A DNA stretch of 64,000 bases from Kaistia algarum (GTDB lineage Bacteria > Pseudomonadota > Alphaproteobacteria > Rhizobiales > Kaistiaceae): assembly GCF_026343945.1 (NCBI RefSeq), contig NZ_JAPKNJ010000001.1:1488001-1552000 (forward strand), in the 5' to 3' direction. How positions within the stretch are numbered: the first letter of the stretch is position 1; each line of letters starts with the position of its first letter. Of the stretch, positions 25,961 through 34,870 are shown in pieces. The translations under genes and the position numbers were made by a program. Below the pieces are notes generated by a model. That model had not been told where the DNA came from. It did no database searches and saw nothing but the letters and a program-made list of their open reading frames with translations.

Positions 25961-27170
25961 TGCACGCAAGCGGCTGACAACGATCTCTGCCTTGGGGATG
26001 GTGCAGATCTTCGCCTGGGGTTCGAGCTTCTATCTTCCCGCGGTGCTGTCGAAGCCAATCGCGGTGGATACCGGCTGGTCTTCCTCCTGTGTCTCAGGGG
26101 GCATCTCGGTCGGCCTGCTGGCGTCAGGCATCGTATCGCCGCGCGTGGGCCACCTGATACGCCATCACGGCGGCAAGCCGGTCCTGATGACCGGCGTACT
26201 GATGCTAGCCCTCGGCCTCGGGATCGTCGGCGCGGCAGCCTCGCTGCCTGTCTATCTGTTTGGCTGGCTGGTGCTCGGCTGCGGCATGGGCGCCAGTCTC
26301 TATGACGCCGCCTTCGGGACGCTCGGCCGCTATTATGGCTATGGGGCGCGGGACGCGATCACGACGCTGACCCTCTTCGGCGGCTTTGCCTCGACGATCT
26401 GCTGGCCGCTCAGCGCCTTCCTGCTGGCTCATGGGGGCTGGCGCGAGGTCTGCTTCTTCTATGCGGCGCTGCACATCGGCTTCTGCCTGCCGCTGCTTTA
26501 TGCATTTCTGCCCAGGGTGGAGCGATATGCACCCGCTTCGGGTCCCTCGAAGGCGGGCAGCCCCGCGCGGATCGATCCTCGCCTGAGATCGGCATTTTGG
26601 CTGCTCGCCCTTATCCTGACGACGGGTGGCACGATCGCCACGATTGTCTCCATTCACCTCCTGACGATCCTGCAGGCTCGCGACGCGTCGCTCGCCGCCG
26701 CCGTATCGCTTGGCGCCCTGATCGGCCCCTCGCAGGTCGGCTCACGCGTTCTCGACATGGCAATCGGCAAGCGCCTGCCGGCGATCGCGACGCTGAGCGC
26801 CGCGGCTGGCCTGATTGCCGCCGGCATCCTCGCCCTCGCTTCGGGCCTGCCGGTCCTGGCGCTGTCATTGGTGCTTTACGGCGCCGGCAACGGGATATGG
26901 TCGATCGCGCGGGGAGCCCTGCCACTGGCCCTGTTCGGGCCCGACCTGTTCCCGGTCATGATGGGGCGTCTCGCCATGCCGAACCTTCTGGCGCAAAGCC
27001 TGGCCCCGACAGCGAGCGCCCTGCTGATCGAGCAGGCTGGCGCCGCGCGCCTGGTCACACTCCTCGCCGTCGCGGCCGTCGCCAATATGGGCCTCGTGGC
27101 CGTGCTGTGGCGAATGACGACGCGTCGTGCCTTCCAAGGCACCGCAACGGCCGTCGCCGCCCCGAAGTAG
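25953..27170 (+). CDS. arsK: MFS transporter, likely arsenite/antimonite exporter ArsK
   Basis: A 405-residue major facilitator with about twelve hydrophobic segments. Seen: RLTTISALGMVQIFAWGSSFYLPAVL, then GLLASGIVSPRVGHLI and GRYYGYGARDAITTLTLFGGFASTICWP. ArsK proteins of Agrobacterium-type ars operons export As(III), Sb(III) and trivalent organoarsenicals (family knowledge), and position as last gene of this operon fits. GTG 25953 is chosen (overlap of 8 bases with arsC); an in-frame upstream start at 25917 would read into arsC. Assignment to ArsK rests on context as much as on sequence. Confidence 0.8.
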   Translation: MSDARKRLTTISALGMVQIFAWGSSFYLPAVLSKPIAVDTGWSSSCVSGGISVGLLASGIVSPRVGHLIRHHGGKPVLMTGVLMLALGLGIVGAAASLPVYLFGWLVLGCGMGASLYDAAFGTLGRYYGYGARDAITTLTLFGGFASTICWPLSAFLLAHGGWREVCFFYAALHIGFCLPLLYAFLPRVERYAPASGPSKAGSPARIDPRLRSAFWLLALILTTGGTIATIVSIHLLTILQARDASLAAAVSLGALIGPSQVGSRVLDMAIGKRLPAIATLSAAAGLIAAGILALASGLPVLALSLVLYGAGNGIWSIARGALPLALFGPDLFPVMMGRLAMPNLLAQSLAPTASALLIEQAGAARLVTLLAVAAVANMGLVAVLWRMTTRRAFQGTATAVAAPK

Positions 27171-27184
27171 CGGCCCTTGCCGCT
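27169..27184. terminator. Short hairpin after the ars operon
   Basis: AGCGGC (27169-27174) and GCCGCT (27179-27184) form a 6-bp stem with a CCTT loop, overlapping the last base of the arsK stop codon. It lies 20 bases before the 3' end of the convergent dehydratase gene. The stem is short and has no T-run, so this is a weak candidate. Confidence 0.3.
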
Positions 27185-27203
27185 CGAAGGCTCGGTGAGC
27201 CGA

Positions 27204-28151
27204 CTAGGTCGGCCTGGCCGATCCAAGGCCGTCATTGCCGCTGCCGCAGAGGACGACGACGGTCTTTTCGCGTTGACGGACAGCGACATGGCCATTGAGC
27301 ACGGCTGCCGCGGCCGTGGCGGCGCCGAGCTCGACGGCAAGGCCGGTATGGCGCCAGAGCCATTCCGCTGCGCGGATCGGCTCTTCCTCCGGCACGAGGA
27401 TGAGTTCGTCGACGCAGCGCTCGGCGATCTCGAAATTGATCGGCTCGGTCGTGCGGGCGGCGAGGATCGGCACATTGGTGACGACGGTCTCCAGCTTGAC
27501 GATATGCCCGGCCTTCCTCGATTCGAACATCATCGGGCAGCCGGCCGCCTCGACGCCGACGATGCGCACCTTCGGCCGGCGCTGCTTGATGGCTTCGGCG
27601 ATGCCGCCGATCAGGCCGCCGCCGCCGATCGACACAACGACCGTGTCGACGTCCGGCATGTCCTCCAGGATTTCGAGGCCGATCGTGCCCTGGCCAGCGA
27701 TGACCGGCGCGTCGGCAAAGGGATGCAGCAGCGCGCCGCCCGTCTCCGCCGCCAGCAGCTTGCCGTGTTCCCAGGACAGATCCCAGAAGTCGCCGACGAT
27801 GTGCAGCTTGGCGCCGAACGAGGCGATGCGCTGGCGGGCGAGTTCCGTCGAGGTGTTCATAACGCAGACATTGGCGGGCACGCCGAGCTGCTGGGCGGCA
27901 TAGGCGATCGCGGCGCCGAAATTGCCGCCGGACGCCGTCACGACGCCCCGGCGCCGAACCTCCTCCGGCAATGACAGCACGGCGTTGAACGCGCCGCGTG
28001 CCTTGAACGAACCCGAGACCTGCAAGCATTCGGGCTTGAACCACAGCGCGGACGCATCGGGGTGCGGCGAGGGAGCGGCCGAGACGAGCGGCGTGCGGCG
28101 GACATGGCCGAGCACACGGGCGACGGCATCGCTATAAACGTTAGGTTCCAT
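27204..28151 (-). CDS. Threonine dehydratase-like PLP enzyme (EutB-like)
   Basis: A 315-residue fold-type II PLP enzyme. Seen: the Schiff-base Lys in QVSGSFKARGAFNAV, the substrate loop ASGGNFGAAIAYAA, the phosphate-binding SIGGGGLIGGIAEA and a late LCGSGNDGL. These are hallmarks of serine/threonine ammonia-lyases, and the FxAECLQVSGSFKARGA-type opening recalls hydroxyectoine-utilisation dehydratase EutB. No ACT domain, so a catabolic rather than biosynthetic enzyme. It is last in a leftward unit with two ABC permeases and a binding protein (15 bases after the permease stop). A RidA protein nearby would clear the enamine/imine released by such enzymes. The real substrate is unknown. Confidence 0.85.
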   Translation of the reverse strand: MEPNVYSDAVARVLGHVRRTPLVSAAPSPHPDASALWFKPECLQVSGSFKARGAFNAVLSLPEEVRRRGVVTASGGNFGAAIAYAAQQLGVPANVCVMNTSTELARQRIASFGAKLHIVGDFWDLSWEHGKLLAAETGGALLHPFADAPVIAGQGTIGLEILEDMPDVDTVVVSIGGGGLIGGIAEAIKQRRPKVRIVGVEAAGCPMMFESRKAGHIVKLETVVTNVPILAARTTEPINFEIAERCVDELILVPEEEPIRAAEWLWRHTGLAVELGAATAAAAVLNGHVAVRQREKTVVVLCGSGNDGLGSARPT

Positions 28152-28166
28152 GATGGTCTCTCTGGT

Positions 28167-29012
28167 TCAGCCCTTGACGCCGCCGGCCAGCATCGACTTG
28201 CCCATATAGGGATAGGCGAACAGTCCGAGGATCAGCGGCGGCAGGACCCCGATGGTCATCGCCGCGGCTGTGGGACCCCATTCGATGCCGCGGGAGGTGA
28301 CGAAGAAGGTCGCGCCGACGGTGACGGGTACCGCGCTCTTGGTGGTGAGGATCAGCCCGAACAGGAATTCATTCCAGCTATAGATGAAGGAGAGGATGAA
28401 GACAGCCAGCATGACGGGACGGCTCAGCGGGACCACGACATGGCGCAGGATCTGCCCCATCGAGGCGCCGTCGATCTTCGCCGCATCGTCGAAATCGCGC
28501 GGTAGGTCCTGGACGAAGCCGACGAAGAGCACCAGCGCGATCGGGATGTTGATGATGCAGGAGATGAGGGCGAGGCCGAGGCGCGTATCCAGCAGTCCGA
28601 CCGTCTGGAACATGAAATAGAACGGAATCGCGAAAATGATCAGCGGCAGCGCCCGCAGGTTGGTGATGATCGGCAGCAGCCATTTGGCTCCGACCTTGTA
28701 GCGCGCGATCGCATAGGCGGCCGGCAGGGTCAGGACGATCGCGAAGATCGTGCCGAGCACGGCGATGACGATGCTGTTCATCACATAATGCAGATAGTCG
28801 ACGCTGGGCGAGGTCAATACCGTCCGATAATGGTCGAGCGTCGGCGTGAAGATCCATTTCGGCGGATAGGCGTTGATGTCCGCGTCGGTCTTGAACGAGG
28901 TCAGGATCGTCGACAGAACGGGGAGGTTCACGACCAGCGCCACCACGGCGAAGACGACCCAGCGCAGGCTGTCGGCAAGGATGTTGAGGGGGCTCTGGCG
29001 TCGGACGATCAT
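28167..29012 (-). CDS. Sugar-type ABC transporter permease (MalG class)
   Basis: A 281-residue inner-membrane permease with six hydrophobic segments. Seen: the EAA loop RDFDDAAKIDGASMGQILRHVVVPLSRP that docks the ATPase, and the SWNEFLFGLILTT motif typical of MalG-type carbohydrate permeases. ATG 29012 is chosen because GAGGAACTGAG precedes it; it overlaps nothing but begins 1 base after the upstream permease stop. With the second permease and the binding protein it forms a CUT1-type importer. No ATP-binding subunit gene is in this unit. Confidence 0.93.
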   Translation of the reverse strand: MIVRRQSPLNILADSLRWVVFAVVALVVNLPVLSTILTSFKTDADINAYPPKWIFTPTLDHYRTVLTSPSVDYLHYVMNSIVIAVLGTIFAIVLTLPAAYAIARYKVGAKWLLPIITNLRALPLIIFAIPFYFMFQTVGLLDTRLGLALISCIINIPIALVLFVGFVQDLPRDFDDAAKIDGASMGQILRHVVVPLSRPVMLAVFILSFIYSWNEFLFGLILTTKSAVPVTVGATFFVTSRGIEWGPTAAAMTIGVLPPLILGLFAYPYMGKSMLAGGVKG

Positions 29013-29013
29013 C

Positions 29014-29889
29014 TCAGTTCCTCCGCACGACAAGGCGCATGGCGAGAACGATCAGCGTCAACGACATGACCAGCAGCAGCGTCGACACGGCGACGGCCTC
29101 GCCGATCGTCCGCTGCACGAAGAACAGCTTGTAGATGTAGATGCTGATCGAGGTAGTGAGGTTGCCGGGTCCGCCGCCGGTCAGCACATAGATATGGTCG
29201 AAGACGCGGAAGGAGTCGATGAAGCGCACGAACAGCACAATGACGATCGCCGGGCGCATCAGCGGCAGGAAGATATGGAAGATCGCGTGCCATCCGGTGG
29301 CGCCGTCGACGGCGCCCGCTTCCTCGATCTCATAGGCAACGGTCTGGCGCGCGGTCGCCAGGATGAGGAAGGCGAACGGCGTCCACTGCAGGACCTCGAT
29401 CGCCACCACGGTGTTGTAGATGCTGCGCCGGCCAAGGAAATTGACCGCCATGCCCGCCATTTCGAGATAGACGGGGACGATGCCGGTGAACTCGTTGAGG
29501 ATCAGCCGGTACATGACGCCCATCAGCGCCGGTGACACCATCATCGGCAGCATCAGCACCGCCGTCAGCCAGGGGCGCGTCACCAGAAGCGGATGCAGGA
29601 TGAAGACGAGCACCAGCGCGATCCCGACCTCGAACAGCGTGCAGATCAGGGCAAAGCGCAGCGAGAAGCCGAGCGCCTGCCACATCTTCGGATTTGACAG
29701 CGCGTCGCGGTAGTTTTCGAGGCCGATGAAGGAGCCGGTCAGGTTCTCGAACGACGCGTCGGCGAAGCCGTACCAGAGATTGACGATGACCGGGAAGCCG
29801 AGCATCACGCCCAGGAAGATGCAGAGACCGACGAGAAGCTTGCGCGACTCCCTCCGCTCCCTATCCTCGAACGCGATCACAGACGACAT
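29014..29889 (-). CDS. Sugar-type ABC transporter permease (MalF class)
   Basis: A 291-residue inner-membrane permease. Seen: FVRFIDSFRVFDHIYVLTGGGPGNLTTSIS, a strong CUT1 MalF-type signature, and the EAA loop with EIEEAGAVDGATGWHAIFHIFLPLMRP. Two start codons (29895, 29889) follow GGAAGAGG; 29889 has the better spacing. It lies downstream of the binding-protein gene, from which it is separated by a GC-rich stem-loop (29911-29935), and is almost contiguous with the second permease. Confidence 0.93.
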   Translation of the reverse strand: MSSVIAFEDRERRESRKLLVGLCIFLGVMLGFPVIVNLWYGFADASFENLTGSFIGLENYRDALSNPKMWQALGFSLRFALICTLFEVGIALVLVFILHPLLVTRPWLTAVLMLPMMVSPALMGVMYRLILNEFTGIVPVYLEMAGMAVNFLGRRSIYNTVVAIEVLQWTPFAFLILATARQTVAYEIEEAGAVDGATGWHAIFHIFLPLMRPAIVIVLFVRFIDSFRVFDHIYVLTGGGPGNLTTSISIYIYKLFFVQRTIGEAVAVSTLLLVMSLTLIVLAMRLVVRRN

Positions 29890-29910
29890 CGGCATCCTCT
29901 TCCTGGGAGA

Positions 29911-29935
29911 CCGGCACCGCAACAAGCGGCGCCGG
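29911..29935. terminator. Intercistronic stem-loop between binding protein and permease
   Basis: CCGGCACCGC (29911-29920) and GCGGCGCCGG (29926-29935) form a 10-bp stem with one G-U pair and a 5-nt loop AACAA, lying 29 bases after the binding-protein stop on the minus strand. Such hairpins between binding-protein and permease genes commonly stabilise the upstream mRNA or attenuate readthrough so that binding protein exceeds permease. That role here is inference. Confidence 0.6.
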
Positions 29936-29964
29936 CCAATCTCGCTCGGCCAGATGGTCGATGT

Positions 29965-31299
29965 CTACTTGGCGAAGGCCTTCGTCATGTAGTCGACGAC
30001 GTTCTTGAGCGCAGGATCGAGCTCGGTGGCGCCCGTCCAGTAGCCAGTAAAGTTCTCGGCCTGGTTGGTGTAGATCGCGAGCGCCTTGGACGACGTACCG
30101 CCATTCATGACGAAGCCGTATTTCGCCGCGTGCTCGCCCATCAGCAGCATCTCCGGACGATCGGCGGCAACTTCTGCCATCGGCTTCTCGGCAAGCGGCG
30201 GCGAGCCGCCCTCCTTGGCGTAGAGCTTCATCGGCTCGGCGGTGGCGAGCCAGGCAAGGAACTTCTTGGCCTCGTCCTGCTTTTCCGAGTTCTTGTTGAT
30301 GCCGAGGCCGAGACTGTGGAAGTGGGTCTTCGGACCGAGCGTGCCGGCCGGCTCATGCGTCAGGCCGAGCTTGCCGACAACTTCCGGGTACTTCTTCGGA
30401 TCGTTGAACTCCGGCACCGCGGCATTCCACTGCACCATGAAGGCGGCCTGGCCGGCGCCGAAGACGCTGTTGGCCTCGCCATATTCGTAGGTGTTGCTGT
30501 CGCCCGGCGTCGCTTCGTTGTCGGTGATCGTCTTGTAGATGGCGAGACCCTTGCGATAGGCCTCGGAGTCGATCGTGATGTTGCCGGCGGCATCACGCCA
30601 GTCGCCGCCATAGCTCGCCGCCGTGCCCTGCCACAGCATGATGTTATAGAGCAGGTTCTTCATCTGCAGCACGGTGCCGTAGCGTGTCGGGCTGTCGGAA
30701 TTGAGAGATTTGGTAAAGAACAGCGCCGTGGCGATATAATCGTCCCAGGTCCAGTCGTCCGGCTTCTTCGGCTCCATCTTGGTGCCGAGGATCTCTTCCG
30801 AGATCTCGCCATACTTCGCCTTCCAGGCGTCGTCGGTGAGCAGCTTCTCGATCAGGTCCTTGCGGTAGTAGAGGAAGTGCAAGCTCAGATCGGTCGGAAT
30901 GCCGTAGACCTTGCCTTCATATCTCTGCGTCTCGATCGCGTTCTTCGAAATCACGTCATAGACCGCGGGCGTGACAATATCGTCGATCGGCGTCATGAAC
31001 GGCGCGTAGAGGCCGACATCATAGGTCGCCGTCAGCATGACGTCGAATTCCTTCGATCCCGCCGCGACATCCGCCAGCATCTTCTCCTTGAAGCCCTGCT
31101 GGCTGAAATAGATCACCGAGGCCTTGGAATTGTTTTCCTTGCCCGCCGTCGAATTATAGAGGTCGAGCACCTTGCGGAAGGCGCTCTCGGCCGGCTCTCC
31201 CGGCCAGGCCAGGATGGTGATGTCGGCATAGGCCGCCGAGGCTGAAAGCGCGGCAGCAAAGGCCGCCGCCGTCCCGGCCAGAATTCTCGATCGAAGCAT
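29965..31299 (-). CDS. ABC transporter extracellular substrate-binding protein (CUT1)
   Basis: A 444-residue periplasmic protein. Seen: signal peptide (MLRSRILAGTAAAFAAAL, cleavage after AYA near residue 25), then ITILAWPGEPAESAFRKVLDLYN, a family-1 solute-binding opening, and YGIPTDLSLHFLYYRKDLIEK plus AAFMVQWNAAVPEFND in the hinge region. It delivers its ligand to the two downstream permeases. The ligand is not identifiable, although the genes around it point to a nitrogen-containing or acylated compound. Start ATG 31299 with AGAGGGAAAG. A motif at 31438-31452 shared with the SDR/ridA region lies 139 bases upstream. Confidence 0.93.
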   Translation of the reverse strand: MLRSRILAGTAAAFAAALSASAAYADITILAWPGEPAESAFRKVLDLYNSTAGKENNSKASVIYFSQQGFKEKMLADVAAGSKEFDVMLTATYDVGLYAPFMTPIDDIVTPAVYDVISKNAIETQRYEGKVYGIPTDLSLHFLYYRKDLIEKLLTDDAWKAKYGEISEEILGTKMEPKKPDDWTWDDYIATALFFTKSLNSDSPTRYGTVLQMKNLLYNIMLWQGTAASYGGDWRDAAGNITIDSEAYRKGLAIYKTITDNEATPGDSNTYEYGEANSVFGAGQAAFMVQWNAAVPEFNDPKKYPEVVGKLGLTHEPAGTLGPKTHFHSLGLGINKNSEKQDEAKKFLAWLATAEPMKLYAKEGGSPPLAEKPMAEVAADRPEMLLMGEHAAKYGFVMNGGTSSKALAIYTNQAENFTGYWTGATELDPALKNVVDYMTKAFAK

Positions 31300-31437
31300 G
31301 GTCTTTCCCTCTGGTTCGCCGGGTCGAACGCCCGTTCTTGGTCTGACGCCGTGCCTCGGCCCGGATTTTCCGGCACCGATCCGCGTAGTCGAAGCATGAA
31401 GCCCAAGGCCCGATGCTACAACTTTTATTACTCAGTT

Positions 31438-31452
31438 ATGGAATTGCATTCA
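31438..31452. promoter_or_regulatory. Shared regulator-box candidate upstream of the binding-protein gene
   Basis: ATGGAATTGCATTCA at 31438-31452 differs at one of 15 positions from the reverse complement of 34239-34253, which lies between the SDR and ridA genes. The core GAATT-G-(A/C)ATTC is nearly symmetrical, as expected for a dimeric regulator. It sits in the 247-base gap between the deacylase stop (31547) and the binding-protein start (31299). The IclR protein encoded nearby is the obvious candidate to bind it (inference). Confidence 0.5.
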
Positions 31453-31546
31453 CAACAACAGAAGCGTAGCATTGCGGGCGCTGCGGTCAAGAGCCGAAGC
31501 GGGATTGAGGCTTTGACCCGTTGCAAGGATGACGCCACGCCATCGC

Positions 31547-32572
31547 TCATTTCCCTCTTTGCTCCGCCGGCTCGAAGCGCGCCAGGTTGACGAGGCAGTC
31601 GCCGGACCGGCTATGGGTGTGCAGGCGGCGGCTGAGCACAATGCCGCCTTCGGCGAAGGTGAGCGCCTCGGGTTCGGCCAGCGGCGCTTCCAGATCGTGC
31701 AACCAGCCAGCCACATCGCCCGCTTCGACGATATCGCCGATATCCACGGCCGGTTCGAACCAGCCTTCGCGTTCGGAATAGACGAAGAGCGACTGGCCGC
31801 CGGTGGCGAGCACTACCGTCTCCGGCCCGCGATCCGCCCCTGTCCAGAGGATCGGCCCCCGCGTGATCCCGGCCGCCTGGAGCAGATTGTCGACCGCCCG
31901 CGCCGTCAGGGCCATGGTTTCCCGCGTCACGGTCGCCCCGCCGCCGAACTCGCCCGAGAGGCCGATGCAGCCCGCCCGCAGCGCCGCTGCCATCGAGGTC
32001 GGCGAATCCGGACCATTGTCGGCGATCATGCCATAGGGGAGACGCATCGATTTCATCAGTTCGAGCGCGCGGGCGAAGCGCGCCGCATCGCCGAGGCGCT
32101 CGACCAGGCTGCAGACCAGATGGTCCATGCTGGTACCGCCGGAATGAAGGTCCAGCACGATCTCGTGGCGCGGGAAGATCTCGTGCTCGATGAAATGCGC
32201 GATGCGCCAGGTCGGCTGACCATAGGGATCGCCTGGAAAGGCGCGGTTCAGATTGCCGCCATCGAAGGGCGAGCAGCGCTTCGCCGCCATGACAGCCGGA
32301 AGGTTCGCCGCCGGCAGGATGGTGAGGCTGCCGGTGATGTCCGACGCTTCGATGGCGCGGATCGCCTTCAGCAGCGTCAGTTCGCCCTCATATTCATCGC
32401 CATGATTGCCGGCCATCAGCAGCAGGCTTGGCCCCTCGCCATTGCGGATACGGCAGACCGGAACCTTGATCTGGTAGTAGGGCGAGCGGTCGATCGAATA
32501 GGGAAACGAGAAGAAGCCGATCTGCTTGCCGTTCTCCGTCCAGGAGATGTCGGAATAAGCGCCGGTATGCAT
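31547..32572 (-). CDS. AstE/aspartoacylase-family deacylase (EutE/DoeB-like)
   Basis: A 341-residue zinc carboxypeptidase-fold amidohydrolase. Seen: the zinc motif MAGNHGDEYEGEL (His and Glu ligands), NLNRAFPG, the third ligand in VLDLHSGG and a catalytic Glu in LSGEFGGG, all positions expected of succinylglutamate desuccinylase/aspartoacylase proteins. The order of motifs and the C-terminal biotinyl-like half (VYSEREGWFEPAVDIGDIVEAGD) match EutE/DoeB, which removes the acetyl group of N-acetyl-diaminobutyrate in ectoine breakdown. The ectoine hydrolase EutD is absent here, so the substrate is probably another N-acyl compound. Divergent from the MBL hydrolase across 36 bases; AAGGGGA upstream of ATG 32572. 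Confidence 0.87.
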   Translation of the reverse strand: MHTGAYSDISWTENGKQIGFFSFPYSIDRSPYYQIKVPVCRIRNGEGPSLLLMAGNHGDEYEGELTLLKAIRAIEASDITGSLTILPAANLPAVMAAKRCSPFDGGNLNRAFPGDPYGQPTWRIAHFIEHEIFPRHEIVLDLHSGGTSMDHLVCSLVERLGDAARFARALELMKSMRLPYGMIADNGPDSPTSMAAALRAGCIGLSGEFGGGATVTRETMALTARAVDNLLQAAGITRGPILWTGADRGPETVVLATGGQSLFVYSEREGWFEPAVDIGDIVEAGDVAGWLHDLEAPLAEPEALTFAEGGIVLSRRLHTHSRSGDCLVNLARFEPAEQRGK

Positions 32573-32608
32573 GAATCAATGTCCCCTTAGAGAAAGGAAG
32601 TTTCGCCA

Positions 32609-33349
32609 ATGCGGATCGATCGCGGATTGCACCTCGTCATGAGCGGCGGCGGTGGCTTCGACCTGACCGATGCATTCGACTGCAACGTCTTCCTCGTCGG
32701 CTCCGGCGAGGAGTGGCTGATGTTCGATGCCGGCGCCGGCCGCGATCCGGCGGGCGCGGCGGCCGTCCTGGCGGAAGACGGTATCGACCCGATGTCGATC
32801 CGGCATTTGTTCCTGACGCATGGCCATGCCGACCATTCCGGTGGGGCCGCGCACTGGCGCGACCTTGCCGGCCTCACTGTGCATGCCGGGCAACAGACGG
32901 CGGCGATGGTGGCGAGCGGCGACGAAAACGGGATCAGCCTTGGACGCGCCCGCGCGGCCGGCGTCTATCCGATGGACTATGTCTATTCGCCCTGCCCGGT
33001 CGACCATGTTGTCGTGCCAGGAGAATCGATCCGGATCGGCGATGTCTCGGTGCAGCCGATCGCGACCCCCGGCCACTCGCATGATCACATCTCGTACGTG
33101 GTCACGACGCCGACGCGCCGGTTGCTCCTCGGCGGCGACGCGCTGTTCCATGGCGGCAAGGTCGCGATTCAGGATATCGAGGACTGCGATGTCTCGGCCT
33201 ATTGCCGGACGATCCGGACGCTGGCGACCATCGAATTCGACGCGCTGCTTCCCGGTCACCTGACCTTCTCGCTGAAGGACGGTCATCGCCATGCCAAGGC
33301 CGCGCTCACCTATGTCGAGGCGCTGCACATCCCGCCCTCGATCATCTGA
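32609..33349 (+). CDS. MBL-fold metallo-hydrolase
   Basis: A 246-residue metallo-beta-lactamase-fold hydrolase. Seen: the dinuclear zinc motif FLTHGHADHSGG, TPGHSHDH, GGDALFHGG and the final PGHLTF histidine, so the metal site looks complete. Start ATG 32609 preceded by AGAAAGGAAG. Enzymes of this shape hydrolyse thioesters, lactones or phosphodiesters; which of these is not visible. It is divergent from the deacylase gene and part of the IclR-flanked cluster, so it most likely opens a lactone or ester in the same catabolic route. Confidence 0.88.
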   Translation: MRIDRGLHLVMSGGGGFDLTDAFDCNVFLVGSGEEWLMFDAGAGRDPAGAAAVLAEDGIDPMSIRHLFLTHGHADHSGGAAHWRDLAGLTVHAGQQTAAMVASGDENGISLGRARAAGVYPMDYVYSPCPVDHVVVPGESIRIGDVSVQPIATPGHSHDHISYVVTTPTRRLLLGGDALFHGGKVAIQDIEDCDVSAYCRTIRTLATIEFDALLPGHLTFSLKDGHRHAKAALTYVEALHIPPSII

Positions 33350-33362
33350 GGCGATGGCGGCG

Positions 33363-34232
<870 letters not shown>

Positions 34233-34238
34233 CTACAA

Positions 34239-34253
34239 TGAATTCAATTCCAT
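34239..34253. promoter_or_regulatory. Shared regulator-box candidate in the SDR/ridA promoter
   Basis: TGAATTCAATTCCAT, read on the minus strand as ATGGAATTGAATTCA, matches the site at 31438-31452 at 14 of 15 positions. It lies 79 bases upstream of the SDR start and 89 bases upstream of the ridA start, a usable operator position for either. The core GAATTGAATTC is a near-perfect palindrome with a single central base. Confidence 0.55.
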
Positions 34254-34341
34254 TAATATAGAATAATTTGGCCGTTTGATGTGGTGTGCCGCTCAAATGG
34301 CGCCATGGCGACTTTCCCTCGATCCAGGAACCCAGCAGAAC

Positions 34342-34866
34342 ATGAATGACGCAGCGCCTGCGGAAGGCATTCCCTCTGACAGCCAGCCGACCGCCGCTTT
34401 CCCGTCGCCCTATGAGCGGTTGCGAGCGCTCGGCATCGTGCTGCCGCCGGCTCCGCCGCCGGTCGCCAATTTCGTGACCTTCGTGCGGGAGGGCAACCTG
34501 CTGTTCCTGTCGGGCCAGGGCCCGCTCGAAGCGTCCGGCTTCGAGCATCACGGCAAGGTCGGCGCCGATGTCACGATCGCCGAGGCCTATGCGCATGCCC
34601 GCATCGTCGGCATCAACCTGCTGGCCGTGATGCACGACGCGCTCGGCTCGCTCGACAAGGTGCGGCGCGTCGTCAAACTGCTCGGCATGGTCAATGCGGC
34701 ACCGCTCTTCGCCGACCATCCCAAGGTCATCAATGGCTGTTCGGACCTCTTCATCGCCGTTTTCGGCGAGGCGATCGGCCGCCATGCGCGCTCGGCCGTC
34801 GGCATGGGTTCGCTGCCCGGCCAGATCACGGTCGAGATCGAGGCGGTGATAGCCGTTTCCGACTGA
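34342..34866 (+). CDS. RidA family protein
   Basis: A 174-residue member of the RidA/YjgF/UK114 family, which hydrolyses reactive enamines/imines produced by PLP dehydratases such as the EutB-like enzyme in this locus. Seen: YERLRALGIVLPPAPPPVANFV, then LLFLSGQGPLE, KVRRVVKLLGMVN and GRHARSAVGMGSLPGQITVEIE, where the conserved Arg of the binding pocket and late Glu (VEIEAV) are present. It is longer than the 130-residue archetype by an N-terminal extension. ATG 34342 is preferred over frames starting at 34276 because family similarity starts just after it. Stop is 5 bases before the convergent IclR gene. Confidence 0.88.
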   Translation: MNDAAPAEGIPSDSQPTAAFPSPYERLRALGIVLPPAPPPVANFVTFVREGNLLFLSGQGPLEASGFEHHGKVGADVTIAEAYAHARIVGINLLAVMHDALGSLDKVRRVVKLLGMVNAAPLFADHPKVINGCSDLFIAVFGEAIGRHARSAVGMGSLPGQITVEIEAVIAVSD

Positions 34867-34870
34867 AGGC

